Shown here: positions 1-7,138 of the stretch, one piece after another | Layout of the letters: each line of letters opens with the position of its first letter | How positions within the stretch are numbered: the stretch's first letter is position 1 | Assembly (NCBI GenBank): GCA_910586095.1 | Contig: CAJUHQ010000036.1 | Coordinates: 1-26,597, forward strand | Direction of reading: 5' to 3' | DNA length: 26,597 bases | DNA from: an uncultured Lachnospiraceae bacterium | Lineage (GTDB): Bacteria > Bacillota > Clostridia > Lachnospirales > Lachnospiraceae | The notes under the pieces: generated by a model | What the model saw: only the letters and a program-made list of their open reading frames with translations | Databases searched by the model: none | Told to the model about the DNA's origin: nothing | Position numbers and translations under genes: made by a program

Positions 1-19
1 CACCCATCCTGATTTGTAC

Positions 20-144
20 GCCTGCTAAAGCAGGCAGATGGGAGTTAGTGTGAAAAATTTATTTTTCACAAACGAACTTGTTCGTTTTGCAAATATTGTG
101 CTGACGCCCAAATTCGCAGACTTTGATCAGAATGGGGGATTAAA
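20..144 (+). repeat. Structured leader repeat (copy A) before the sigma factor gene
   Basis: Three inverted repeats lie in series: GCCTGC/GCAGGC (20-35, loop TAAA), TGTGAAAAA/TTTTTCACA (49-57 with 62-70) and AACGAA/TTCGTT (71-76 with 81-86). The first hairpin is followed by GGGAG-TTAGT-GTG. That spacing and wording match the hairpin, Shine-Dalgarno and start module at 5921-5952 and 24242-24274. A second Shine-Dalgarno, GGGGGA (134-139), serves the sigma gene start. What the sequence shows is the repeat and the stems; a role as a regulatory leader or a mobile repeat is inference. Confidence 0.6.
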
Positions 145-196
145 ATGGAGAAGGAAATGTCAGGAAGATGTATGGATGTCCCAGATGAGGAATTGA
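50..196 (+). CDS. Possible 48-residue leader ORF overlapping the sigma factor start
   Basis: A GTG at 50 sits five bases after GGGAG (40-44) and opens a reading frame that stays open to TGA at 194-196, overlapping the first 52 bases of the sigma gene in another frame. The peptide begins MKNLFFTNELVRF. Its 5' part is encoded by the inverted repeats of the leader repeat, so it may be an accidental frame through a repeat. If translated, its ribosomes would run through the sigma gene's start site and could affect its initiation. The same SD-GTG-AAA-AAT opening recurs at 24129. No family recognised. Confidence 0.3.
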   Translation: MKNLFFTNELVRFANIVLTPKFADFDQNGGLKWRRKCQEDVWMSQMRN

Positions 197-786
197 TTGA
201 TCGAATTCGACAAGGAGAGGCACAAATTACAGATTATATTATGGAGAAGTACAAAAATTTGGTGCGCAAAAAGGCGAAATCAATGTATATTTTGGGTGCG
301 GACAGTGATGATTTGATTCAGGAAGGAATGATAGGACTTTTTAAGGCAGTGCGCGATTATGATACAGGTAGAGATGCCAGTTTTTATACATTTGCTGATT
401 TATGCGTGTCTAGACAGATGTATAATGCTGTGCAGGCGTCTCGCAGAGAAAAGCATACACCGCTCAATACATATATCTCACTCTATGCAGATATGACAGA
501 GCAGGAGGATGATGAGACAGGGATGGAGCTTGTGAATGTCCTTGCCAGCGCAGTGGAGACAAATCCTGAACAGCTTGTGATTGATAAGGAAAATGTGGCC
601 GATATTGAAGCCATTATTGATAAGGAGTTGAGCAATTTTGAAAAACAGGTATTAGATTTGTATTTAACAGGTATGAGTTATACTCAGATAGCAAAAGTTT
701 TGTCTAGAGGGGAGAAATCTACAGACAATGCTTTGCAGCGACTCAAGACAAAATTGCGAAAAGCAGTTGCAAAGAAACAGTCTTAA
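145..786 (+). CDS. sigH: RNA polymerase sigma factor, SigH (Spo0H) type
   Basis: The 213-residue product has the sigma-70 region 2 signature near residues 40-75, with the core motif DDLIQEGMIGLFKAVRDYD, and a region 4 helix-turn-helix near 160-208 (FEKQVLDLYLTGMSYTQIAKVL). Length and wording fit the SigH/Spo0H family (about 215 residues). SigH directs core polymerase to early-stationary and competence or sporulation genes in Bacillus and Clostridium; its regulon in this organism is not known from the sequence. The ATG at 145 follows GGGGGA with a five-base gap, so this start is well supported. The gene is preceded by the structured leader repeat and an overlapping short frame, which could influence its translation. 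No adjacent gene is obviously co-functional. Confidence 0.9.
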   Translation: MEKEMSGRCMDVPDEELIDRIRQGEAQITDYIMEKYKNLVRKKAKSMYILGADSDDLIQEGMIGLFKAVRDYDTGRDASFYTFADLCVSRQMYNAVQASRREKHTPLNTYISLYADMTEQEDDETGMELVNVLASAVETNPEQLVIDKENVADIEAIIDKELSNFEKQVLDLYLTGMSYTQIAKVLSRGEKSTDNALQRLKTKLRKAVAKKQS

Positions 787-886
787 AACAAGAAAGAGAA
801 AAGTTTTTAAGGTTATATCCAGATTGGTATACTCACTAAGATGGATAGATGGTCATTAAAATGGTATAAAAAGAAAGGAGATTTTT

Positions 887-1978
887 ATGAGAAACAAGGT
901 ATGGACAAAAACGATCAAAAAGATTGCAGCAGCAGTGCTTACAGCGGCTGTTGTAGCAACGACAGCAGGAAATGGTGTAGTGCCAGCAACGCAGGTAAAG
1001 GCTGACGAGGTGTTGCCAGGGTATGTTAGAAGTGTATATACAAATGAATGGATACCAGCAGAGCAGGCAGCAACACGGCCAATTGCAGTGATGATGCCCA
1101 CAGATAAGGTAGCGCAGCCGTCCTATGGTATAGGGAACGCAGATATTTTGTATGAGATTATGGAGGAAGGTGAAATTTCACGTCAAATGGCCATAATTAG
1201 CAATTGGGATGGACTTTCTAAAATAGGAAATATTAGAAGCTGTAGAGCATATTACTTGCCAGAAGCAATGGAATGGGACCCGATTTTGGTACACTTTGGA
1301 GGTGTATATTATATGAAGGATCGGATCATGGCATCTGATATCAATAATCTTTCAGGAAGCAATCAGTATGGAACAGGAGGCGGGGCACCAGGCTCTAACG
1401 CTTTTTTCCGTTCTAAGGATAGAAAGGCCCCACATAATGCCTATATTAGTGCTACAGGAATCAAAAATGCATGTGCGCAGTTAGGCTATTCTCTGACAAT
1501 TAGACAAGGATCATTTTATAATCCGAAACATTTTTCTTTTATGGATGGAGTGAATACATTAGCTCAGTATGGTGCAGCAGCAGCCAATGCTAACGCAATA
1601 GATTTGTCACAGATTTTCCCATATACACAAAGTTCCTTTGTATATAATCCTGTGGATGGACTCTACTATAAGTCATTACATGGAAAAGCACAGACAGATG
1701 GAAGTACTGGGGAACAATTAAAGTTTGCTAATGTTATCGTGCAGAATACAAAGTGGACAAAGTTAGACAATAAAGGATATTTGTCATTCCAAAATATAGA
1801 CAATACAGAGGATGGATACTTCTTTACAAAAGGGAAATGTATTCATGTGACATGGGTAAAATTAGGCGAGTATACACCTACAATCTATTATGATGATTTT
1901 GGTAATGAAATTTATCTAAATGAAGGTAAGACTTACATTGCTGTTGCACAAAAAGGCAGACCAGTTGTATATAATTAA
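887..1978 (+). CDS. Secreted DUF3048 domain protein (YerB-like)
   Basis: A 363-residue protein with a typical Sec signal peptide: basic MRNKVWTKTIKK, a hydrophobic alanine-rich stretch to about residue 28, and a probable cleavage after VKA (residue 39). There is no lipobox cysteine, unlike Bacillus YerB, so it is probably released or wall-associated. The mature part has DUF3048 landmarks: RPIAVMMPTDKVAQPSYGI (about 65-83), ADILYEIMEEGEISR, and IGNIRSCRAYY, followed by the C-terminal beta-rich segment ending in the TYIAVAQKGRPVVY type tail. Family function is unknown. AAAGGAG at 874-880 fixes the ATG at 887. The gene stands about 100 bases after the sigma factor and 57 before the esterase, and could be co-transcribed with either. 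Family call firm, role unknown. Confidence 0.85.
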   Translation: MRNKVWTKTIKKIAAAVLTAAVVATTAGNGVVPATQVKADEVLPGYVRSVYTNEWIPAEQAATRPIAVMMPTDKVAQPSYGIGNADILYEIMEEGEISRQMAIISNWDGLSKIGNIRSCRAYYLPEAMEWDPILVHFGGVYYMKDRIMASDINNLSGSNQYGTGGGAPGSNAFFRSKDRKAPHNAYISATGIKNACAQLGYSLTIRQGSFYNPKHFSFMDGVNTLAQYGAAAANANAIDLSQIFPYTQSSFVYNPVDGLYYKSLHGKAQTDGSTGEQLKFANVIVQNTKWTKLDNKGYLSFQNIDNTEDGYFFTKGKCIHVTWVKLGEYTPTIYYDDFGNEIYLNEGKTYIAVAQKGRPVVYN

Positions 1979-2003
1979 TTGTCTGTCATATAGGTGGTTT
2001 TAG

Positions 2004-2038
2004 TTGAGCTGCTAAAAGCGGCGTGGGGTAATAATATG
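2004..2038 (+). repeat. Hairpin plus ribosome-site module (copy B) at the esterase start
   Basis: TTGAGCTGCT-AAA-AGCGGCGTGGGG followed by TAATAAT and ATG. The stem GCTGCT/AGCGGC (2008-2022, one G-T pair) is a diverged form of the GCCGCC/GGCGGC stem at 5923-5936 and 24244-24258, with the same TTGAGC lead-in and the same G-run six to seven bases before a start codon. Here the G-run 2025-2028 is the only good ribosome site for the downstream gene, so the repeat appears to have become its translation start region. Only the 3' module is present; the larger leader seen at 24117 is absent. Confidence 0.55.
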
Positions 2039-2866
2039 AAATATGAAACAATAAAAGTAGAACTGGATAACGTGGTTCAGGCAAGGTTGTCTCTTTATCT
2101 GCAAGAAGATTATCCTGAGACATACAAAGATCGAAAAAGACCCATGATTCTGATTTGTCCAGGAGGTGGATATGAACATGTGTCTGTCCGTGAGGGAGAA
2201 CCCATTGCCTTTCAATTTATGACAGCAGGATGCCATGCCGCTGTGCTTTGGTATGATATTGCAAAACAAGGAGTGGAGCATCCACAAGAACTAAAAGAAC
2301 TAGCATGGGCGATGGCATATATTAGAGAACATGCAGATGAGTATGCGATTGACAAGAACAAAATAGTGGTGGCAGGCTTTTCGGCTGGAGGGCACCTAGC
2401 TGCTATGCTTGGTTGCTTTTGGGATAAAGAATGGCTAGAGAAAGAAATGGGTATGACAAAAACATGTTATCAACCAAATGGAATGATTCTTGCATATCCA
2501 GTGATTACTTCTGGTGAATTTGCTCACAGAGGCAGCATTGTGAATCTGATGGGGAACAAAGCAACAGATGAATTGGAAAAGGAGCTTAGTTTAGAAAAGC
2601 AAGTGACTAGTAATGTCCCACCTGTATTTATGTGGCATACTGTTGAAGATGAGACGGTACCGCTTGAAAATACGTTACTGTTTGCTAGCGCTTTGCGAAA
2701 AGCAGGGGTAAACTTTGAGTATCATGTATTTCCACATGGTGGGCATGGATATGCGCTTGCCACTAAAGAAACAGCCATGATGGAGCAAAGAGAAATCGAA
2801 CCACAGTGCGCACAGTGGATAGAGCTTTGTAAAAATTGGTTAAAATATAATTTTGTAACATTGTAG
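2036..2866 (+). CDS. Alpha/beta-hydrolase, probable carbohydrate acetyl esterase
   Basis: Using the ATG at 2036, which follows GGGG by seven bases, the product is 276 residues; the GTG at 1994 would add 14 residues but lies upstream of the hairpin module. Visible motifs are CPGGGY (41-46, oxyanion loop of the HGGG type), GFSAGGH with nucleophile Ser116, DETVP (acid) and GGHGYALA (catalytic His), so the triad looks complete. No signal peptide is present, so it is probably cytoplasmic. The family (BD-FAE and xylan-esterase-like serine esterases) removes acetyl or aryl groups from sugar chains. Its end-to-end neighbour is a GH28-like protein, and a uronate pathway lies downstream, which suggests deacetylation of imported pectin oligomers; that is inference. 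Confidence 0.8.
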   Translation: MKYETIKVELDNVVQARLSLYLQEDYPETYKDRKRPMILICPGGGYEHVSVREGEPIAFQFMTAGCHAAVLWYDIAKQGVEHPQELKELAWAMAYIREHADEYAIDKNKIVVAGFSAGGHLAAMLGCFWDKEWLEKEMGMTKTCYQPNGMILAYPVITSGEFAHRGSIVNLMGNKATDELEKELSLEKQVTSNVPPVFMWHTVEDETVPLENTLLFASALRKAGVNFEYHVFPHGGHGYALATKETAMMEQREIEPQCAQWIELCKNWLKYNFVTL

Positions 2867-2917
2867 GCGCAAAAATCAAGGATTTGAACACAATTCTTGT
2901 GATATAATTTTTATACA

Positions 2918-2958
2918 AAAAACTGTTGCACGTTTGTCGCGCGACAGTTTTTCTTTTT
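2918..2958. terminator. Bidirectional terminator between convergent genes
   Basis: AAAAACTGTTGC (2918-2929) pairs with GCGACAGTTTTT (2941-2952) with one G-T pair and an 11-base loop. On the plus strand it is followed by CTTTTTAT; on the minus strand the opposite A-run gives a T-run. It can end both the esterase message and the message of the minus-strand GH28-like gene, which stops at 3069. Confidence 0.75.
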
Positions 2959-3056
2959 ATGCACACAGACGCAGAAAGGAGATATGCAGCTAAAGCTGCC
3001 TGCGTCCGGCGCGCGAGTAGGGGAAGATGTCTCTTCCCTACTCGATATGCACACAG
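2958..3056. repeat. Double-hairpin block bounded by 11-base direct repeats
   Basis: TATGCACACAG occurs at 2958-2968 and again at 3046-3056. Between the copies are two strong hairpins: GACGCAG/CTGCGTC (2968-2974 with 3000-3006) enclosing GCAGC-TAAA-GCTGC, and CGAGTAGGG(G)AAGA with TCTTCCCTACTCG (3014-3027 with 3032-3044, one bulged G). There is no T-run, so these are not simple terminators. The layout resembles a small non-coding insertion or a palindromic intergenic repeat. A 27-codon frame (2984-3067) runs through it, but its AAAGGAG lies only two bases from the ATG, so it is not called as a gene. Confidence 0.5.
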
Positions 3057-3068
3057 TTATTTTCTAGA

Positions 3069-5765
3069 TTATATAATAGGACAGACAGTGATGGAAACAC
3101 ATGTTTGTTCTGCAAGTATGCCATCATCCACAAAAAAATGAAGGTTATAAGTACCTGTTTGCGTCTGGTCAGGTGTCCAGGAAAATAGTGCACTGTTTGC
3201 ATCAAAAGAAGAACCTACAGGCAAATTTTTACAGTAGAGGGTAAGAGATTGAGATATTCCTTTTACACTGTAGTTCAAACATGTTGTTTGTTCATTGTAC
3301 ACAATGCCATCGGCTGGAAGCTCTGAGACATCTGAGGCAGGACAACGCACAGTTAAATGTAGCACAATCGGTTCTCCAACAAATACAGTTATAGGAGCTA
3401 GAGATTGGATAAAAGGACGATGCACAGTCAAAGGTAGTGGATAGAAATCAGTGTCTACAGCAAAAGTATATCCAGTTTCTTGACAAGGAGTAGTAGGATT
3501 AGAATAAAGACTGTCAGGGGGTGTCCCTGGTGCGGGAGCGTTGACCATGATCTGTGCAATTGTTAGAGTATTGTCGTCATATGTGATTTTCTCAGCAGCA
3601 GGAATTGTGTGGTGCAATACAATTGGACGCGATAGAATTAGATTGCTGACAGTAGTAGTAAAATAAGGCTGTTCGGGAACATTCTCTGCGTTGGTATGTC
3701 TTCTGTATTTATGGGTCACGACAGCAATCGGAGCAATTTCTTTTGCGCAATAGGCATCCATTTGGTCAATAGTAATATTATGTACATCATCTAGGACACA
3801 GACATGTCTGCCATCAGGAACTTTACAAGTAATCTGTAGATTGCGCAGTGTCAGCCCATCCACATGTTTCACAAAGAGGCCATAAGCAGGGAGGATTCCC
3901 CAATTGCTGGCTTCTGGATATACTTCAGGAAGTTCTGGTATATTATACGGATCGTCCATCCAGCATTGTTGTTTGGCATCCCAGTCCACGCGGGGCAACA
4001 ATCCTTCGTTTTTTAGAAAAAAGGTGTTTACTAGCCACGGAATGTTTTGAATCTGTTCTTTTGTATGAAACTGCGAGAATTTCCAATTCGTGTTTAACTG
4101 GCGTTGTTCTACTGCGTGTTCCATAGAAAGCCCACCACGATATTCCACAGAAATATTTTCTAGAACAATATTTTTTAGATGAGAATCGGTCATTCCCATC
4201 AATAAAATAGGATAGCGCGGGTCAGCATTTGTAATGCGAACATTGCGAATACATACATTTTCTATCGTAGCTAACTGTTGACAGCCCACTGCATTTGCGT
4301 ATAAAGGCAGGTCAAGAACCGAAAGCTCTTTCGAGTATTTTGCAGTATAAGTGCCACCATCTTTTGTTTGCTGCCAAGTTTTTAGATAATATTGATGGTC
4401 TTTCTCTTCATAGTTTATAGGATTGTGCTGGATAGGATTTGTAGCATCTACAATTTTAAAGAAAGAATGTCCATCAACAGTTACGGTTTTGGTACGATTG
4501 TAGTGGGGGGTGTATCGTTTAGCAGGATAACAGTGATAGGAAGAAGTATTTGGCAAAATCCAGTCAGGGTGATCGATACGTACATTTTCTTTGTCTGCGG
4601 GATACCTGGCACAGGAGCTGTTACCTGTAACTGGAAAACGTCCCCTATCTCCAGCGCGGATAAAGAGTGGAGAACTAGATACATTATCTAAAGTACAATC
4701 TTCAAAGAGAATATCTGTCAATGAAGAACAGTCAACTGCCTCCATACAAAAGCCTCTAGAACGATCAAAAGTTACACGTCGAATGGTGACTAGATGATAA
4801 CCACAAGTGGATTCAGTACCAAATTTTACACGTCCTGTTGGACCGCAGCGATCTAGTGCAGTCAGTTTGTCACATGTGTATACACCAGCATACACACTTC
4901 CAGCATCATATCCACTGACAGTACAATCTTCAATAAGTACATTTTCCAAAGGCTTAAATAGGCCGCTGCCAAAAGATGCTTTCAGACACAAACTATCATC
5001 TGTAAGAGAGTTACAAATAGTATTGCGCACAGTGACATTTTGACAGCAATCAATATCAAAACCATCGCGAATAGTATCAATTAACAGATGATCTGCATAG
5101 AGATTGTCACAACCTTCTGCAAGGATGGCAAAGTGGCCGCCAAAGGTGACAGTAAAGTCTTTTAGAACAATGTTGCGGCACCGCACGAGAGACAATCCTT
5201 TATTGCCAAACCATTCTCCTTGATGGCCATTTGCATCTCTATGGTTTGGCTCTAGAGGATCACCTCCTTGCAGAACATATTCTAGAAGTCCTGTAGTTTG
5301 ATGAAATCTTCCTCCAGTAATCAGTCCCTTGCCATAAATCATAATATTTTCTAAATCCATTCCAAAAAGAAGACTGTTGGCGAAATAAGTATGCCCGTGA
5401 TCTTGTAATCCTACGTATAAATTAATTTCTGGTTCACAATAATTGCCACCTTCACCTTCTTGTTTTTCATAAGAATGAACAATTTCTGTCTTTGCCGCCA
5501 TAATGATGGCGCCTTCCTCCAAAAATAGATTGACATTGCTTTGTAGAAAGATCGTATATACTTTAAAGATCCCTGATGGAATGACTACTGTACCGCCTCC
5601 ATTATGAGCAGCATAGTCTATTGCCTTGTTGACAGCAGCGGTGTTGTCTGTGGGAGTCGCTTTTATGGAAGCGCCAAAGTCAGTGATCCATAATTTTTTT
5701 GTTTTTTCTAGCATTTGCGGGCAGATAGATGCGCCGGAGGCTTCTGGAATCGTGCAGACAGACAT
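3069..5765 (-). CDS. GH28-like right-handed beta-helix protein with C-terminal Ig-like domain
   Basis: The 898-residue product starts at the ATG on 5765-5763, behind AAAAGGAG. Residues about 25-92 match the pectate-lyase-superfamily N-terminal turn (WITDFGA...DNTAAVNKAID...GGGTVVIPSG). Residues about 100-360 are GH28-like beta-helix; DGFDID (Asp234, Asp237) and TDDSLCLK (Asp256, Asp257) match the spacing of the three catalytic aspartates of polygalacturonases. The GHG histidine and the RIK motif are not visible: the equivalent places read about GRVKFGTES and RGFCME. More helix repeats follow to about 700. The last 120 residues resemble a putative Ig domain (LPVGSSFDANSALFSWTPDQTQTGTYNLHFFVDDG). 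No signal peptide, so probably cytoplasmic. It may cleave galacturonic-acid-containing oligomers, but substrate and activity are uncertain. It converges with the esterase gene. Confidence 0.75.
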   Translation of the reverse strand: MSVCTIPEASGASICPQMLEKTKKLWITDFGASIKATPTDNTAAVNKAIDYAAHNGGGTVVIPSGIFKVYTIFLQSNVNLFLEEGAIIMAAKTEIVHSYEKQEGEGGNYCEPEINLYVGLQDHGHTYFANSLLFGMDLENIMIYGKGLITGGRFHQTTGLLEYVLQGGDPLEPNHRDANGHQGEWFGNKGLSLVRCRNIVLKDFTVTFGGHFAILAEGCDNLYADHLLIDTIRDGFDIDCCQNVTVRNTICNSLTDDSLCLKASFGSGLFKPLENVLIEDCTVSGYDAGSVYAGVYTCDKLTALDRCGPTGRVKFGTESTCGYHLVTIRRVTFDRSRGFCMEAVDCSSLTDILFEDCTLDNVSSSPLFIRAGDRGRFPVTGNSSCARYPADKENVRIDHPDWILPNTSSYHCYPAKRYTPHYNRTKTVTVDGHSFFKIVDATNPIQHNPINYEEKDHQYYLKTWQQTKDGGTYTAKYSKELSVLDLPLYANAVGCQQLATIENVCIRNVRITNADPRYPILLMGMTDSHLKNIVLENISVEYRGGLSMEHAVEQRQLNTNWKFSQFHTKEQIQNIPWLVNTFFLKNEGLLPRVDWDAKQQCWMDDPYNIPELPEVYPEASNWGILPAYGLFVKHVDGLTLRNLQITCKVPDGRHVCVLDDVHNITIDQMDAYCAKEIAPIAVVTHKYRRHTNAENVPEQPYFTTTVSNLILSRPIVLHHTIPAAEKITYDDNTLTIAQIMVNAPAPGTPPDSLYSNPTTPCQETGYTFAVDTDFYPLPLTVHRPFIQSLAPITVFVGEPIVLHLTVRCPASDVSELPADGIVYNEQTTCLNYSVKGISQSLTLYCKNLPVGSSFDANSALFSWTPDQTQTGTYNLHFFVDDGILAEQTCVSITVCPII

Positions 5766-5799
5766 TGAGTCACTCCTTTTCTAAATTTGTTTTTTAATA

Positions 5800-5952
5800 G
5801 TGTGAGAAGTACTTCTAGCCACTCACAGCAAAGGCTGTTTCGTGGAGAAGTACTAAGTCTGCATAGCAGACTTTTTTCACATTGAAAAACGCTAAAATCA
5901 GGCGTTTTTCATTTCTATTTGAGCCGCCAAGGCGGCATGGGGGATTAGTATG
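5800..5952 (+). repeat. Structured leader repeat (copy C), 47-residue ORF start at its end
   Basis: This lies in the 472-base gap between two minus-strand genes. In order: TGTGA/TCACA outer stem (5801-5805 with 5877-5881); inside it an inner stem AGTACTTCT..CCAC with GTGGAGAAGTACT and ACAGC/GCTGT; a terminator-like AAGTCTGC-ATA-GCAGACTT with T-run (5855-5876); TGAAAAACGC/GCGTTTTTCA (5883-5892 with 5902-5911); GCCGCC/GGCGGC (5923-5936); then GGGGGATTAGTATG. A block at 5855-5881 is identical to 24176-24202, and the following 50 bases are nearly so. The block faces plus, opposite to both flanking genes. A 27-codon GTG frame (5802-5885) lacks a ribosome site here. Nothing else was recognised between 6094 and 6237. 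Confidence 0.7.
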
Positions 5953-6093
5953 GCGTTGGCGTATGTTGCGACAGCAACAAATTTCCTTATGCGTCTATGT
6001 TATCAATCGGGTGGGGAAAGAATCAAATTTCCTTGTGCGCCCATGTGCATAAAAACAAAGAAGGCTGATTTCTCAGCCTTCCTGTTTGTGTAA
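5950..6093 (+). CDS. Possible 47-residue ORF started by the repeat module
   Basis: The ATG at 5950 follows GGGGGA by five bases, an excellent initiation site, and the frame stays open to TAA at 6091. The peptide starts MALAYVATATNFLMRL and matches no family I know. Its 3' part reads through the terminator hairpin of the opposite-strand VanZ gene, which argues against a conserved protein. A second open frame (start 5963) covers the same DNA. More likely this is the outer part of a dispersed repeat than a real gene, but the strong start site makes some translation plausible. Confidence 0.25.
   Translation: MALAYVATATNFLMRLCYQSGGERIKFPCAPMCIKTKKADFSAFLFV
6044..6080 (-). terminator. Terminator of the VanZ-like gene
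   Basis: Stem AAGGCTGA/TCAGCCTT with a four-base loop (6061-6080). Read on the minus strand it is followed by CTTTGTTTTTATG, a T-rich tail as expected for an intrinsic terminator, about 160 bases beyond the VanZ-like stop codon. Confidence 0.7.
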
Positions 6094-6237
6094 AAGGGGA
6101 ATTCTTCCGGAATTGCTAATTAGCAAGTCTAGCATCACTGCTAAACATAATTTTATTCTACACGGAAACAAATTGAATATCTATAACTATTTTGCGAAAA
6201 AATAGTATTATATTAGCTAAAATACAAATTTTAACAG

Positions 6238-6762
6238 TTACTGCTTGCTAAGTGGTTCAAAAATAGTTTTTCGCCCAATATAACCAAATATTCTGACAAA
6301 AATAATTCCAATCAATGCGCCACAGCTATCAATCAATACATCTCTTACAGATGCGCCACGTCCTTTGACAAAAAGTTGATGAATTTCGTCGAGACCTGCA
6401 AAACCCGCACAGAGAATTTCGGCAGTTAAAACTAGCCATATTCCGCGAATACCGTATACATAAAGGGGGATGGCTACAGAAACCGCAAGTAAAAAATATT
6501 CTGAAAAATGTGCAATTTTGCGCACATAGAAATGGATTTTACTGATACAACGAGAAATTTGTCGATCTGTGAGATCTAAATCTAGTGCTCGGTCAGCAAC
6601 AGAGACAAGTTCATGTGAGACTTTGTAACTAAGATTGGAGCTTGTGGTACCATCCTGTGCGGAAAAAGAAAAAATCATATACATTATCAGAATAGCTGGA
6701 ACAAAGGATAAAGGCTTCAATACAAAACGCAATAAATATTTGATAAATAATTTGAAATACAT
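6238..6762 (-). CDS. VanZ-like family membrane protein
   Basis: The start is set at the ATG on 6762-6760, which follows GAGGGGGCG at good spacing; an upstream ATG at 6789 would add nine polar residues but has no ribosome site. The 174-residue product has about four membrane segments (around 10-30, 82-100, 105-122 and 142-160 from this start). It also has the VanZ signature: RKIAHFSEYFLLA, then DEIHQLFVKGRGASVRDVLIDSCGALIG. VanZ itself gives low-level teicoplanin resistance in enterococci, but most family members are stand-alone membrane proteins of unknown role. This one stands alone between two repeat-rich gaps, with no van genes nearby, so a resistance role is not supported. Confidence 0.85.
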   Translation of the reverse strand: MYFKLFIKYLLRFVLKPLSFVPAILIMYMIFSFSAQDGTTSSNLSYKVSHELVSVADRALDLDLTDRQISRCISKIHFYVRKIAHFSEYFLLAVSVAIPLYVYGIRGIWLVLTAEILCAGFAGLDEIHQLFVKGRGASVRDVLIDSCGALIGIIFVRIFGYIGRKTIFEPLSKQ

Positions 6763-7060
6763 AGAACGCCCCCTCTTATCTGTTTGCATAAATCCTAAAT
6801 CTGGTGTAAGGTTTTATATTTTCTTGAAACAATATTATTATCAGAATACAAAAAATGGCATAAATGCAATCATTTTTTATATAGTATCCAATAAATAAGG
6901 GAATAAGCAAGGAACATATGATAAATTTTTATTAAAAATAATGAAAATCAACGAAAAAAATGTTCTTTATGGTATCATAATAATATAGACAATGTCAATT
7001 TTGAGTGGGCTTTACTGTGTGAGCCAAAACCTCAAATCTGCTTTGATCTATGTCACCATA
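6763..7060. other. Intergenic region between divergent VanZ-like and hflX genes
   Basis: About 300 AT-rich bases that must hold promoters for both divergent genes. A weak candidate for hflX is TTGAAA, 17 bases, TACAAA (from 6823). A lower-confidence AT-rich candidate lies near 6963-6990. At about 7003-7030 there is GGGCT..TGAGCC pairing potential. No coding frame with a ribosome site was found. It is followed directly by the 78-base repeat. Confidence 0.35.
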
Positions 7061-7138
7061 GTAAACTTTCATCATGCACAGCTTATCGTCTGACGGGCCG
7101 CATGGCCATCCATGCTATGAAAGTCGAAGACTTTCATA
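7061..7138 (+). repeat. 78-base two-hairpin repeat in the hflX leader
   Basis: The unit runs from GTAAAC to CATA and the next GTAAAC begins exactly 78 bases later (7139), though the second copy then diverges. It contains a hairpin GCTTATC/GACGGGC (7081-7087 with 7092-7098, one mismatch) and a perfect 11-base stem CTATGAAAGTC/GACTTTCATAG (7115-7139, loop GAA). The same unit occurs from 26466, where it is tandem. The two versions differ at 10 of 78 positions, all transitions. A further weak stem (ACTGC..ACAT/ATGT..GCAGT, 7143-7171) lies just before the ribosome site. Confidence 0.7.

Noticed and set aside
2984..3067. 27-codon frame starting ATG in the hairpin block
   Set aside because: AAAGGAG is only two bases from the ATG and the coding content is entirely palindromic arms.
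2926..3141. 71-codon plus-strand frame after the esterase
   Set aside because: It starts inside the terminator hairpin, runs through the double-hairpin block and overlaps the end of the GH28-like gene; no ribosome site.
6238..6762. Glycopeptide resistance gene vanZ
   Set aside because: Only the family is shown; no vanA/vanH/vanX or two-component genes are near.
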